From the NCBI RefSeq assembly GCF_015694465.1, contig NZ_JADQDO010000002.1, positions 744,001 to 808,000 of the forward strand: DNA of 64,000 nt, in the 5' to 3' direction. A program made the position numbers and the translations under genes. Of the stretch, positions 26,943-35,758 are shown piece after piece (position 1 is the first letter of the stretch; every line of letters begins with the position of its first letter). The notes beneath the pieces are model-generated. The model was not told the origin of the DNA. It made no database searches and saw only the letters and a list, made by a program, of their open reading frames with translations. This DNA comes from Microvirga alba. Its GTDB lineage: Bacteria; Pseudomonadota; Alphaproteobacteria; Rhizobiales; Beijerinckiaceae.

Positions 26943-27473
26943 CTAGAAAATGCTGGAGAACACCATGGTGAGCAAGCTCCAGATCATCATTCCGCCCATG
27001 GCGTAGTAGATCCATTTGGGCATGCCCGGCGCATTGCTGCGGGAGTGCCCGTCGATGGCGTTGATGAGTTCGGACTGGACCTGTTGCCCCTTGAGGACGA
27101 GGAAGGTCAGTCCCTGGATGGCCTCGGCCTGGGCGTTCAGGAGCGCTGCCATATGCGGGGCTTGGGCCTGCGCTTCCGGCGCGCACTGGTTCAGATGGTC
27201 CAGGGATTCGCCGATCTTGCCGATGGCCGAGCGCATCACGTCGAAATTCTGGCTCTGTTCGGCCAGCAGCATGCGCGCCTGGATCAAGGGATCGGGCGCG
27301 TGTTTCTCTGCGGCCTTGGACAGGTGTTGCATCAACCCGTCCGGCCCCTTGGCGATGACGGCTCGCACCGCTTGTCCGGCCTCGGAGGCCAAGGCGGTTT
27401 GGGTCAGTCCGACGGCTTTTCCGACAAGCTTGCCGGCATCGGGCGTAAGAAGAGGCTCGCGGGTCTTGTCCAT
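26943..27473 (-). CDS. Hypothetical protein with C-terminal membrane anchor
   Basis: I do not recognise this 176-residue protein. The start is the ATG at 27473 (MDKTREPLL). The open frame runs 19 codons further. It is mainly helical, with two long amphipathic stretches (about residues 70-140), a short linker and one hydrophobic segment near the C-terminus (KWIYYAMGGMMIWSLLTMVF) followed by almost nothing. That architecture is typical of a tail-anchored or C-terminally anchored membrane protein with a cytoplasmic helical domain. It lies next to the DUF533 gene on the same strand (gap 143 bp). Confidence 0.6.
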   Translation of the reverse strand: MDKTREPLLTPDAGKLVGKAVGLTQTALASEAGQAVRAVIAKGPDGLMQHLSKAAEKHAPDPLIQARMLLAEQSQNFDVMRSAIGKIGESLDHLNQCAPEAQAQAPHMAALLNAQAEAIQGLTFLVLKGQQVQSELINAIDGHSRSNAPGMPKWIYYAMGGMMIWSLLTMVFSSIF

Positions 27474-27629
27474 GGGCGATGCTCTGGAATCGATGTTTTT
27501 GAAAAATTCAGCTCGGCGAAACGCATTCATACCGCATATGCGGCCAAATAGCTACGCTCTATCATTCCAGAAACATTTATTCCTCTGCGTCACCTCCCAC
27601 GCTGTGCGAAGCAACACCTTCCAGAACAA

Positions 27630-28469
27630 TCAAAAGCGGGCGGCGTGCCAGCGCAGATGGTCTTCGATGAAGGTGCTGATGAAGAAGTAGGAATGGTCGT
27701 ACCCCTCCTGGCGGCGAAGGGTCAGAGGCATATCGGCTTTGCGGCAGGCCTCTTCCAAAAGCTCTGGCTTGAGCTGGCTTTCGAGGAAACCATCGGCGGT
27801 GCCTTGATCGACGAGGAGTTCGGGCAGGCGCGCGCCATCCTCGATCAGGGCGCAGGCGTCGTATTCGCGCCAGGTTGCGCGGTCGGGCCCGAGATAGCGC
27901 GACAGCGCCTTTTCACCCCAGGGGCAGCTGAGGGGCGACGTGATGGGCGCGAAGGCGGAGACGGCGGCGAAGCGGTCGGGATTGCGAAGCGCGATGGTCA
28001 ATGCGCCGTGGCCCCCCATGGAATGCCCCATGATGCCCTGACGCGCCATATCGGCGGGAAGCTCCTCGGCAACGAGCGCGGGCAATTCGCGCTCGAGATA
28101 GGAGCGCATCCGGTAGTTCCTGGCCCAAGGCTCCTCAGTCGCATCCACATAGAAGCCCGCGCCGAGGCCGAAATCATAAGACCCTTCCGGATCGCCCGGC
28201 ACGCCCTCGCCGCGTGGGCTCGTGTCGGGCGCGACCAGAATCAGGCCGAGTTCGGATGCCACGCGCTGCGCGCCCGCCTTCACCGTGACGTTTTCCTCCG
28301 TGCAGGTCAGGCCTGACAGAAACCACACGACCGGCAGGTCCTCCTGCGCCGCCTGTGGCGGCACGTAGGCCGCGAAGCGCATGGGCGTGCCGGTCTCGAC
28401 CGAGAGATGGCGATAGACGAATTGCGTGCCCTCGAAGCAGCGCGACTGGGAGACGATCTCAAGGCTCAA
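27630..28469 (-). CDS. fghA: S-formylglutathione hydrolase
   Basis: A 279-residue esterase of the FghA/FrmB family. The best start is a TTG at 28469, 14 bp after the frmA stop with GGGAGAG upstream, giving MSLEIVSQ. Any upstream ATG would lie inside frmA. Motifs include VVWFLSGLTCTEENV, the oxyanion and cluster CTEEN region, the nucleophile GHSMGGHGAL and the His in EGYDHSYFF. The enzyme hydrolyses S-formylglutathione to formate and glutathione, the last step of glutathione-dependent formaldehyde removal. It forms a two-gene operon with frmA upstream. Confidence 0.92.
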   Translation of the reverse strand: MSLEIVSQSRCFEGTQFVYRHLSVETGTPMRFAAYVPPQAAQEDLPVVWFLSGLTCTEENVTVKAGAQRVASELGLILVAPDTSPRGEGVPGDPEGSYDFGLGAGFYVDATEEPWARNYRMRSYLERELPALVAEELPADMARQGIMGHSMGGHGALTIALRNPDRFAAVSAFAPITSPLSCPWGEKALSRYLGPDRATWREYDACALIEDGARLPELLVDQGTADGFLESQLKPELLEEACRKADMPLTLRRQEGYDHSYFFISTFIEDHLRWHAARF

Positions 28470-28483
28470 CGATGCTCTCCCGA

Positions 28484-29596
28484 TCAGTAGAGGATGACCG
28501 AGCGGATCGACTTGCCTTCGTGCATCAGGTCGAAGGCGGTGTTGATCTCGTCGAGCGGCATGGTGTGGGTGATGAGATCGTCGATGTTGATCTTGCCCTC
28601 CATGTACCAATCGACGATCTTCGGAACGTCCGTGCGTCCGCGCGCGCCGCCGAAGGCGGTGCCTTTCCAGACGCGGCCCGTGACGAGCTGGAAGGGACGT
28701 GTCGCGATTTCCTTGCCCGATTCCGCGACGCCGATGATGATGCTCTCGCCCCAGCCGCGATGGCAGCATTCGAGCGCCTGGCGCATCACATTCACGTTGC
28801 CGGTGGCGTCGAACGAGAAATCCGCGCCGCCGCCGGTCAGATCGACGATTGCCTGCACGACCTTGTCGGTGCCGACTTCATTCGGATTGATGAAATCGGT
28901 CATGCCGAATTTTTCGGCCATGGCGCGCTTGGCGGGATTGATGTCGACGCCGATGATCTTGTCCGCGCCCACCATCCGCGCGCCCTGGATCACGTTGAGG
29001 CCAATGCCGCCGAGACCGAAGACGACCACATTCGCGCCGGGCCATACCTTCGCGGTGTAGATCACCGCGCCGATGCCGGTGGTGACGCCGCAGCCGATGT
29101 AGCAGATCTTGTCGAAGGGCGCGTCCTCGCGGATCTTGGCGAGCGCGATCTCCGGCAGAACGGTGAAGTTCGCGAAGGTCGAGCAGCCCATATAGTGGAA
29201 CACGGTGTCGCCATCGCAGCGGAAGCGGCTCGTGCCGTCGGGCATGACGCCCTTGCCTTGGGTGGCGCGGATCGATGTGCAGAGATTGGAACGGCGCGAC
29301 AGGCAGGTTTTGCACTGGCGGCATTCGGGCGTGTAGAGCGGAATTACATGGTCGCCCGGCTTGAGCGTCGTGACGCCGGGGCCGACCTCGCGCACGATGC
29401 CCGCGCCTTCATGGCCAAGAATGGCCGGAAACAGCCCTTCGGGGTCGAGCCCCGAGAGCGTGTAGGCATCCGTGTGGCAAACGCCCGTCGCCATGACTTC
29501 GACAAGCACCTCGCCAGCGCGCGGGCCTTCGATACGAACGGTTTCGATGGTGAGAGGCTTGCCCGCCTCCCACGCCACGGCGGCCCGGGTTTCCAT
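28484..29596 (-). CDS. frmA: S-(hydroxymethyl)glutathione dehydrogenase, class III ADH
   Basis: A 370-residue zinc-dependent alcohol dehydrogenase. The catalytic zinc site is seen in VCHTDAYTL and GHEGAGIV. The structural zinc cysteines lie in [16 protein letters not shown]. The Rossmann motif is [10 protein letters not shown]. Length and [12 protein letters not shown] match class III. It oxidises S-hydroxymethylglutathione (formaldehyde adduct) with NAD+, and also reduces S-nitrosoglutathione. fghA follows 14 bp downstream. Formaldehyde arises from methylated compounds and one-carbon metabolism. A methylotrophic life is not implied by this pair alone. Confidence 0.95.
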   Translation of the reverse strand: METRAAVAWEAGKPLTIETVRIEGPRAGEVLVEVMATGVCHTDAYTLSGLDPEGLFPAILGHEGAGIVREVGPGVTTLKPGDHVIPLYTPECRQCKTCLSRRSNLCTSIRATQGKGVMPDGTSRFRCDGDTVFHYMGCSTFANFTVLPEIALAKIREDAPFDKICYIGCGVTTGIGAVIYTAKVWPGANVVVFGLGGIGLNVIQGARMVGADKIIGVDINPAKRAMAEKFGMTDFINPNEVGTDKVVQAIVDLTGGGADFSFDATGNVNVMRQALECCHRGWGESIIIGVAESGKEIATRPFQLVTGRVWKGTAFGGARGRTDVPKIVDWYMEGKINIDDLITHTMPLDEINTAFDLMHEGKSIRSVILY

Positions 29597-29742
29597 GCTG
29601 ATGTCTCGCTTTTGATTCGGTGCAGGGACTATGTGAATCAGGGTGACGCCAGGTCAATAGAAGCGGCCGCCGCAATATCGAGGGCTTCAATCCGGCGGCG
29701 TGAGGGCTTATGTGCGCTTGAGAAAAGTCAAAGGATTATTCC

Positions 29743-30396
29743 GTGTCAGATCTTCGCGCCGCCATCATTCCCGTGACGCCCTTCCAGCAGAACTGCACAT
29801 TGCTGTGGAGCGAGAAGACGAAGAAAGGCGTCGTGATCGATCCGGGCGGCGATCTTGACCGTATCCGCCAGGCCATCGCCGAGAGCGGCGTGACGGTCGA
29901 AAAGATCCTCCTTACCCACGGCCATATCGACCATGCGGCAGGCGCGGCCGACCTGAAGGAAGAGCTTGGCGTGCCCGTTGAAGGGCCGCACGAGGCGGAT
30001 CGGTTTCTTCTCGACCGGCTTCCGGAAACGGGCCGCATGTACGGTATCGAAGGCGCGCGCGCCGTCACGCCGGATCGCTGGCTCAACGACGGCGACACGG
30101 TCACCGTTGGCGAGGTGACGCTCGATGTTTTGCATTGCCCCGGCCATTCGCCGGGAAGCGTCGCTTTCGTATCGCCCTCTCAACGCGTCGCCATCGTCGG
30201 CGATGTGCTGTTCCAGGGGTCGGTCGGTCGGGTCGACTTGCCCGGCGGCGACGGTAAAGCGCTGATCCGTTCGATCAAGGACAAGCTCTTGCCGCTCGGT
30301 GATGATGTCGCCTTCATCTGCGGTCACGGCCCCATGAGCACGATCGGCGACGAACGGCGCACCAACCCGTTTCTTCTGGGCGAACCTATCGAGTGA
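29743..30396 (+). CDS. MBL-fold metallo-hydrolase (glyoxalase II-like)
   Basis: A 217-residue metallo-beta-lactamase-fold enzyme. The zinc-binding motif THGHIDHAAG (HxHxDH), a following LHCPGHSPGSV, a GDVLFQGSVGRVD strand and a late FICGHGPMSTIG are present. These place it with the YcbL-like glyoxalase II family, which hydrolyse S-acylglutathiones. It is divergent from frmA-fghA across a gap of 146 bp, and a role in glutathione thioester hydrolysis fits that neighbourhood. Lysosome-type or persulfide dioxygenase variants are less likely given its short length. Confidence 0.85.
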   Translation: MSDLRAAIIPVTPFQQNCTLLWSEKTKKGVVIDPGGDLDRIRQAIAESGVTVEKILLTHGHIDHAAGAADLKEELGVPVEGPHEADRFLLDRLPETGRMYGIEGARAVTPDRWLNDGDTVTVGEVTLDVLHCPGHSPGSVAFVSPSQRVAIVGDVLFQGSVGRVDLPGGDGKALIRSIKDKLLPLGDDVAFICGHGPMSTIGDERRTNPFLLGEPIE

Positions 30397-30429
30397 AAAA
30401 ACGGCCCAGGCCGGGGTAGCCCGGGCCGT
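30396..30429 (-). terminator. Intrinsic terminator for katA
   Basis: On the minus strand a stem made by ACGGCCC (30401-30407) and GGGCCGT (30423-30429) is followed by six T residues (30396-30401), as in a Rho-independent terminator. It lies 27 bp past the katA stop. It may also act weakly for the convergent hydrolase gene. Confidence 0.75.
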
Positions 30430-30455
30430 CGAGGCTGACGGAGATCAGTGACGAC

Positions 30456-31922
30456 TTATTCCGCCGCCTCAGTCAGAGCCTCTGCCTGGACGCCCATGCG
30501 TTTCGCAACGCCGAGGCCATAGGCCTTGTCGGCGCGGTAGAAGTGGGCGATCTGGCGCTTCACGATCTCCACCGGCACGCCCTGCATTGCTTCGGCGATG
30601 TTGTCCATCAAGGCCCCTTGCTGCTCGGCCGTCATGAGACGGAACAGGTCGCCCGGCTGCTTGTAGTCGTCGTTGCCGACGCGATGATCGTAACGGGCGG
30701 CATCGCCTGAAATTGTCAGCGCCGGCTCGGCGAAGCGATCCTCCTGAACCGGGCCGTTGAAGGAGTTCGGCTCGTAATAGGCGTCGCCCCGATGCGGGAC
30801 CTCGGACAGCATCGCGCCGTCGGCGTGGTAATGATTGACCGGGCAGCGCGGGCGGTTGACGGGGAGCGCCTCGTAATGCGTTCCGACGCGATAGCGGTGC
30901 GCATCCGCATAGGCGAAGATGCGGCCCTGCAACATCTTGTCGGGCGAGAAGCCGATGCCCGGCACGATGTTCGATGGCGAGAACGAGGATTGCTCCACTT
31001 CCGCGAAATAATGCGCGGCGTTGCGGTTCAATTCCAGCACGCCGACCTCGATCAGCGGATAGTCCCCATGCGGCCACACCTTGGTGATGTCGAAGGGGTT
31101 GTAGGGCGTCTTGTCCGCATCCGCCTCCGGCATGATCTGGACGCAGAATTTCCAGCGTGGGAACTCGCCCTTCTCGAGTGCTTCATAGAGATCGCGCTGC
31201 GCGCTCTCGCGGTCCGTGGCGACGACAGCCTCGCCTTCGCGGTTGGTCCAGTTCTTGATGCCCTGCATCGATTTGAAGTGGAATTTGACCCAGAACCGCT
31301 CGCCTTGTGCATTGATGAACGAATACGTGTGCGAGCCGAAACCGTGCATGAAGCGGTAGCCCTGCGGCAATCCGCGATCCGAGAACAGGATCGTGACCTG
31401 ATGCAGGCTCTCTGGGCTGAGGGACCAGAAATCCCACATCGCGGTGGGCGAGCGCAGGTTTGTCGAAGGGTGACGCTTCTGCGTGCGGATGAAATCGGGG
31501 AACTTCACCGGGTCGCGCACGAAGAACACGGGCGTGTTGTTGCCGACCAGATCCCAGTTGCCTTCTTCCGTATAGACTTTGAGTGCGAAGCCGCGCACGT
31601 CGCGCTCCGCATCCGCCGCGCCGCGCTCGCCTGCGACGGTCGAGAAGCGCAGGAACACCTCGCTCTTCTTGCCCACATCCGAGAATACCTTCGCCTTGGA
31701 ATAGCGCGTGATGTCCTTCGTGATCGTGAGCGTGCCATAGGCGGCGGAACCCTTGGCGTGCACCACGCGCTCCGGAATGCGCTCGCGGTTTTGATGCGCG
31801 AGCTTTTCGATCAGCTGATAATCCTGAAGCAGGAGCGGACCGCGCTCACCGGCCGAAACACTGTTCTGATTGTCCGGCACCGGCGCACCGGCCGTCGTGG
31901 TCATCGTGGGGCGTTTGGTCAT
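30456..31922 (-). CDS. katA: Catalase, monofunctional small-subunit
   Basis: A 488-residue haem catalase. The start is the second of two adjacent ATGs (31922 rather than 31925), since it has the better distance from GGGAGAGG. The distal His is in [12 protein letters not shown], the distal Asn in [13 protein letters not shown], and the proximal haem-ligand Tyr in [14 protein letters not shown]. It dismutates H2O2 in the cytoplasm. The divergent neighbour is an oxyR-type regulator with its redox cysteines intact, and a near-palindromic dyad lies in the 97-bp gap. Regulation by OxyR is therefore very likely. Confidence 0.95.
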   Translation of the reverse strand: MTKRPTMTTTAGAPVPDNQNSVSAGERGPLLLQDYQLIEKLAHQNRERIPERVVHAKGSAAYGTLTITKDITRYSKAKVFSDVGKKSEVFLRFSTVAGERGAADAERDVRGFALKVYTEEGNWDLVGNNTPVFFVRDPVKFPDFIRTQKRHPSTNLRSPTAMWDFWSLSPESLHQVTILFSDRGLPQGYRFMHGFGSHTYSFINAQGERFWVKFHFKSMQGIKNWTNREGEAVVATDRESAQRDLYEALEKGEFPRWKFCVQIMPEADADKTPYNPFDITKVWPHGDYPLIEVGVLELNRNAAHYFAEVEQSSFSPSNIVPGIGFSPDKMLQGRIFAYADAHRYRVGTHYEALPVNRPRCPVNHYHADGAMLSEVPHRGDAYYEPNSFNGPVQEDRFAEPALTISGDAARYDHRVGNDDYKQPGDLFRLMTAEQQGALMDNIAEAMQGVPVEIVKRQIAHFYRADKAYGLGVAKRMGVQAEALTEAAE

Positions 31923-31997
31923 CATCCTCTCCCATAAAACTGATGGCAGGATGCAGGCCAAGGTCGATCAGGTCCAATCGCTTTGCTTGCGACCTGC

Positions 31998-32014
31998 GAT
32001 AAGATAATCTGATC
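31998..32014. promoter_or_regulatory. OxyR-type dyad in the katA-oxyR gap
   Basis: GATAAGATAATCTGATC matches its own reverse complement at 14 of 17 positions (GAT-N-AGAT-N-ATCT-N-ATC). It lies just upstream of the oxyR start and in the shared divergent promoter. LysR-type regulators bind such T-N11-A dyads, so this is the probable OxyR site for both genes. Confidence 0.55.
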
Positions 32015-32019
32015 ACCTC

Positions 32020-32928
32020 ATGGTGACATTCCGACAACTTCGCTACTTTGAAACCCTCTCCCGCACCCGGCATTTCGGTATGGCGGCGGATCAATGCGCC
32101 GTCACGCAGCCCGCCCTTTCCATGCAAGTGAAGGAGCTTGAGCGTGAGCTTGGGATTGAGCTCGTCGAGCGGCGCGGCAATTCGGTCATGCTGACCTCCG
32201 CCGGGCAGGAGATCGCGGCGCGCGCCGAGGCGATCCTGGCCCAGGTCCGCGAGCTGAATGAATATGCGCGCCAGCAACATGGCGTGCTCACGGGCCCGTT
32301 GCGGCTCGGAATCATTCCTTCCGTCGCGCCCTATCTCCTGCCCTCGCTTCTCCCGGATTCGGAGAAGGCCTATCCGTCTCTTGAACTCCTGATCCGCGAG
32401 ACGCAGACCGACACGCTCATCGAGGAGCTGGTCCGCGGTGATCTGGATGCCGCGTTACTCGCCTTGCCCGTGCAGAACACGCAACTCGAAGCCCTTCCTC
32501 TGTTCGATGACAGGTTTCTGATCGCCGTACAGGCGAAATCGGCGAGGGATTGGTCGGCAAGCGATCTGCAGAGCCGCCTCATGCGCGAGCGGCTGCTGTT
32601 GTTGGAGGAGGGACATTGCCTGAGGGATCAGGCCCTTCAATTCTGCTCCATCGCCAACATCCAGGCCCGCAAGGCACTCGGGGCGGCCTCGCTGACCACG
32701 ATCATGCAGATGGTCGCCGCTGGGCACGGCGTTACGCTGCTTCCGGAACTTTGCGCCGAGGCCGAGGTCGACCGGCGACGAGTCGCCCTGATCGAATTCC
32801 CCGACGATCCGCCGATGCGAACCATCGGGCTCGTGTGGCGGCGCAGCTCCACAAGGAGGGCGGATTTCGAGGCACTCGGAAGGCTCATCGCCGAGCCGCG
32901 CCAAAGCGAGGCCGCCACACGAGCGTGA
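32020..32928 (+). CDS. oxyR: LysR-family H2O2 sensor OxyR
   Basis: A 302-residue LysR-type regulator. The N-terminal winged helix is seen in LRYFETLSRTRHFGMAADQC. The regulatory domain carries the two redox cysteines at 200 and 209 in EEGHCLRDQALQFC, the same spacing as C199 and C208 of E. coli OxyR. Oxidation to a disulphide switches on peroxide-defence genes. It is divergent from katA, its classic target, with a dyad at 31998-32014. Downstream is a spacer, then an unrelated kinase gene. Confidence 0.93.
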   Translation: MVTFRQLRYFETLSRTRHFGMAADQCAVTQPALSMQVKELERELGIELVERRGNSVMLTSAGQEIAARAEAILAQVRELNEYARQQHGVLTGPLRLGIIPSVAPYLLPSLLPDSEKAYPSLELLIRETQTDTLIEELVRGDLDAALLALPVQNTQLEALPLFDDRFLIAVQAKSARDWSASDLQSRLMRERLLLLEEGHCLRDQALQFCSIANIQARKALGAASLTTIMQMVAAGHGVTLLPELCAEAEVDRRRVALIEFPDDPPMRTIGLVWRRSSTRRADFEALGRLIAEPRQSEAATRA

Positions 32929-33096
32929 AATGGCGGCCGATCTCCTGACTGCGCGACATGATGCCCCGGCCTGAGTCCCTCAGGCCGGTTCGAATTTATG
33001 TTCTCGCAGAATGGCTGCGCGTGACGGTCGCCTCATCGAGAAAAATCGGTTACAGCCGTGAGCGTCCGCAGGAATACGCTTTCGAGGGGCACGAGC

Positions 33097-34158
33097 ATGA
33101 CGGCCGATCATGAAGCCGGTATCGGAGAGACGCTGACGATGGCGGCGCGCCCCGTTCCTCTCGCCGAGGCCGAGGTGTTGGCACGTGAGCATTACGGATT
33201 GAGCGCCATTGCGCACCCGCTCAGCAGTGAGCGGGACCAGAACTTCCATCTCAAGGCGGAGGACGGCCGGGACTATGTGCTGAAGATCACGCATCCGGCA
33301 GAGGATCGGCGCGTCAGCGATATGCAAACGCAGGCCTTGCTGCATGCGGCATCAGTCAATCCCGATCTGCCGATCCAGCATGTGGTCAGGGCGCGAAATG
33401 GCCAGCCCGAGCTGTCGCTGCCCTTTTCGGGCGATTCCGCGATCAGGGTTGTGCGAATTGTGACCTTCACGCAGGGCGAGCCGCTTCACAAGGTGCAGCG
33501 GACGTCCGCGCAACGGCGCGACCTTGGACGCAGCCTGGCCCGGCTTGGTCTGGCGCTGCGCGGCTTCTTTCACCCGGCGGCGGGACATGACCTGCTGTGG
33601 GATTTGAAGCAGGCGAGTCGCGTGCGCGAGATTCTCGTTCATATTCAGGATTCCGGGCGGCGCGCCCTGGCGACGCGGTTTCTCGACAATTTCGAGCATC
33701 ACGCGTTGCCGCTCTTGCCGGGCTTGCGCGCGCAAGTGATCCATAACGATCTCAACCCGCATAACGTTCTGGTGCGGCCGGATGATCACGATCGGGTCGC
33801 GGGAATTCTGGATTTCGGCGATCTGGTGCACGCGCCCCTTATCTGCGATGTCGCCGTCGCTGCGGCGTACCAGCTCTCCGAGGTTGGAAACCCGCTGGAG
33901 GCGGCCGTCGATTTCGTCGCGGCCTATCACGCGGTCGCGCCCTTGGAGCGCGCCGAGATCGATTTGTTGTTTGACCTGATCGCGACCCGGCTTGTCCTGA
34001 TCGTGGCCATCAGCGGATGGCGTGCGAGCACCCATCCTGAGAACCGGGACTATATTCTGCGCAACAACCCGGCCGCCTGGTCGGGGCTTGAACGTCTGGC
34101 GGGTCTTTCGCGACAGGAGGCTCAGGCCTTCCTGCGCCGTGCTTGCGATATGGAGTGA
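33097..34158 (+). CDS. APH-fold phosphotransferase (hydroxylysine kinase-like)
   Basis: A 353-residue kinase of the aminoglycoside phosphotransferase/ choline-kinase superfamily. The start is the ATG at 33097 with GAGGGG upstream. A GTG at 33058 is in frame. The nucleotide lysine is in DYVLKITHP, the catalytic loop is HNDLNPHNVLV and the metal motif ILDFGD. A class III aminotransferase gene begins 4 bp after its stop. In animals a similar pair, hydroxylysine kinase and 5-phosphohydroxylysine phospho-lyase, degrades hydroxylysine. Bacterial homologues are also known fused. The exact amino-alcohol substrate here is inferred, not shown. Homoserine kinase-type activity is an alternative. Confidence 0.72.
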   Translation: MTADHEAGIGETLTMAARPVPLAEAEVLAREHYGLSAIAHPLSSERDQNFHLKAEDGRDYVLKITHPAEDRRVSDMQTQALLHAASVNPDLPIQHVVRARNGQPELSLPFSGDSAIRVVRIVTFTQGEPLHKVQRTSAQRRDLGRSLARLGLALRGFFHPAAGHDLLWDLKQASRVREILVHIQDSGRRALATRFLDNFEHHALPLLPGLRAQVIHNDLNPHNVLVRPDDHDRVAGILDFGDLVHAPLICDVAVAAAYQLSEVGNPLEAAVDFVAAYHAVAPLERAEIDLLFDLIATRLVLIVAISGWRASTHPENRDYILRNNPAAWSGLERLAGLSRQEAQAFLRRACDME

Positions 34159-34162
34159 TCGA

Positions 34163-35503
34163 ATGTCGACAAATGCCGATGTCGCGGGAGGCATGATCAA
34201 CGCCTATGTGCCCAGCAAGGCCACCGGGCTGAACGACAGGGAACGCGATCTGATCGCCCGTCGCGAAAGGCTGCTCGGACCGGCTTATCGCCTTTTCTAC
34301 ACGAATCCCTTGCACATCGTTCGCGGTGAGGGCGTGTGGCTCTACGATCCCGAGGGACGGCCTTATCTCGATGCCTATAACAACGTCGCATGTGTGGGGC
34401 ACAGCCATCCGCATGTGGTCGCGGCCTTGTCGCGACAAGCGGCTGTTCTGAACACGCATACACGCTATCTGCACGAGACGATTCTCGACTATGCGGAAAA
34501 GCTGCTCGCCAAGTTTCCGAAGGAACTCGGCAACGTCATGTTTACTTGCACGGGCAGCGAGGCCAACGATCTCGCGGTGCGCGCCGCCAAGGCCTATACC
34601 GGCGGAACCGGCTTCATCGTCACGGAACTCGCCTATCACGGCGTTACGGACGCGGTCTCGCAGCTTTCGCCGTCTCTCGGGCCGTCGGTGCCGCGCGGCG
34701 ACCACGTGCGCACCGTTCCGGCTCCCGATCTGTATCGCAGCGGCGGACAGGATGTGGCGGAGGTCTTTGCAAGGAACGTTGCCGCCGCAATCGAGGACAT
34801 GCGCGCGAAAGGCATCAAGCCTGCGGCTTTGCTCGTCGACACGATCCTGTCGAGCGACGGCGTCTTGTCCGATCCGCCGGGATTCCTCGCCAAGGCGGTC
34901 GATGTCATTCGCGCGGCCGGTGGGGTCTTCATTGCCGACGAAGTGCAGCCGGGATTCGGCCGAACCGGCGCACAGATGTGGGGGTTCGAGCGTCACGGCC
35001 TTCTCCCGGATATGGTCACGGTCGGCAAGCCCATGGGCAACGGCCATCCGATGGCGGCGATGATTGCGAAACCAGACATCGTGCAGGCGTTCGGGCGCAC
35101 TTCGCGTTATTTCAACACCTTCGGCGGCAACCCGGTGTCGTGCGCGGTCGGCATGGCCGTGCTGGAGGTCATCGAACGCGAAGGCCTGATGGAAAACGCG
35201 CGTCAGGTAGGCGCTTCCATGCGTCGGGGACTTGAGCACCTCGCCGAGAAGCATTCGATCATCGGCGATGTGCGCGGCGCGGGACTTTTTGTCGGCGTCG
35301 AGCTTGTGCGCGACCGGACGAGCCGGGAACCGGCCGCTCAGGAGACAGCGCGCCTGATCAACGATATGCGCGAACGAGGTGTTCTCATCAGCGGCGCGGG
35401 CCCGCATGCCAACATCCTGAAAATCCGCCCGCCGCTCGTGTTCTCGGAGGAGAACGCGGACCTCTTTGTTGCCACTCTGGACGATGCTCTCGCCGCCCTC
35501 TGA
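34163..35503 (+). CDS. Class III PLP aminotransferase / phospho-lyase
   Basis: A 446-residue fold-type I PLP enzyme starting at the ATG at 34163 (GGAG 8 bp before). An open frame from 34022 is a shadow of the kinase gene. Class III features: [19 protein letters not shown], the cofactor Asp in [14 protein letters not shown] and the PLP lysine in [12 protein letters not shown]. The motif [13 protein letters not shown] binds the second subunit's phosphate. It resembles the AGXT2-like ethanolamine-phosphate or 5-phosphohydroxylysine phospho-lyases more than ornithine or 4-aminobutyrate transaminases. The kinase just upstream would make the phosphorylated substrate. Confidence 0.8.
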   Translation: MSTNADVAGGMINAYVPSKATGLNDRERDLIARRERLLGPAYRLFYTNPLHIVRGEGVWLYDPEGRPYLDAYNNVACVGHSHPHVVAALSRQAAVLNTHTRYLHETILDYAEKLLAKFPKELGNVMFTCTGSEANDLAVRAAKAYTGGTGFIVTELAYHGVTDAVSQLSPSLGPSVPRGDHVRTVPAPDLYRSGGQDVAEVFARNVAAAIEDMRAKGIKPAALLVDTILSSDGVLSDPPGFLAKAVDVIRAAGGVFIADEVQPGFGRTGAQMWGFERHGLLPDMVTVGKPMGNGHPMAAMIAKPDIVQAFGRTSRYFNTFGGNPVSCAVGMAVLEVIEREGLMENARQVGASMRRGLEHLAEKHSIIGDVRGAGLFVGVELVRDRTSREPAAQETARLINDMRERGVLISGAGPHANILKIRPPLVFSEENADLFVATLDDALAAL

Positions 35504-35758
35504 GACCGTTCGAATTTTTCGTCCGCAGAGCGAAGCAGACCCGCGAGAATGAATCTCTGAGTTGTTGTCTGTATTGGTTTGAACGCGTGAATTGGTGCTT
35601 GCCAATCTCGATAAAAATAGAATCGTTGCGCTGACGACACAGCGGATTTTAGTCGAATCTTACCTTACGGAAACTGATAGACGAGATAGGATAAATTCTT
35701 AGTGTCCCGCTTGTGCGTGCAGGTCGGTCAGATGATTTGCCCTCAGGAGAGCGCAGAC

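Noticed and set aside
27630-28769. Longer fghA frame reaching 28769
   Set aside because: The N-terminal 100 codons lie in frmA in another frame. The TTG at 28469 gives the right length.
34010-35605. 531-codon minus-strand frame opposite the aminotransferase
   Set aside because: It is a shadow of the class III aminotransferase, which has all its catalytic residues on the plus strand.
35702-35758. GTG start upstream of the autotransporter
   Set aside because: The ATG at 35759 has AGGAGA at the right distance and yields a normal signal peptide. The earlier GTG does not.
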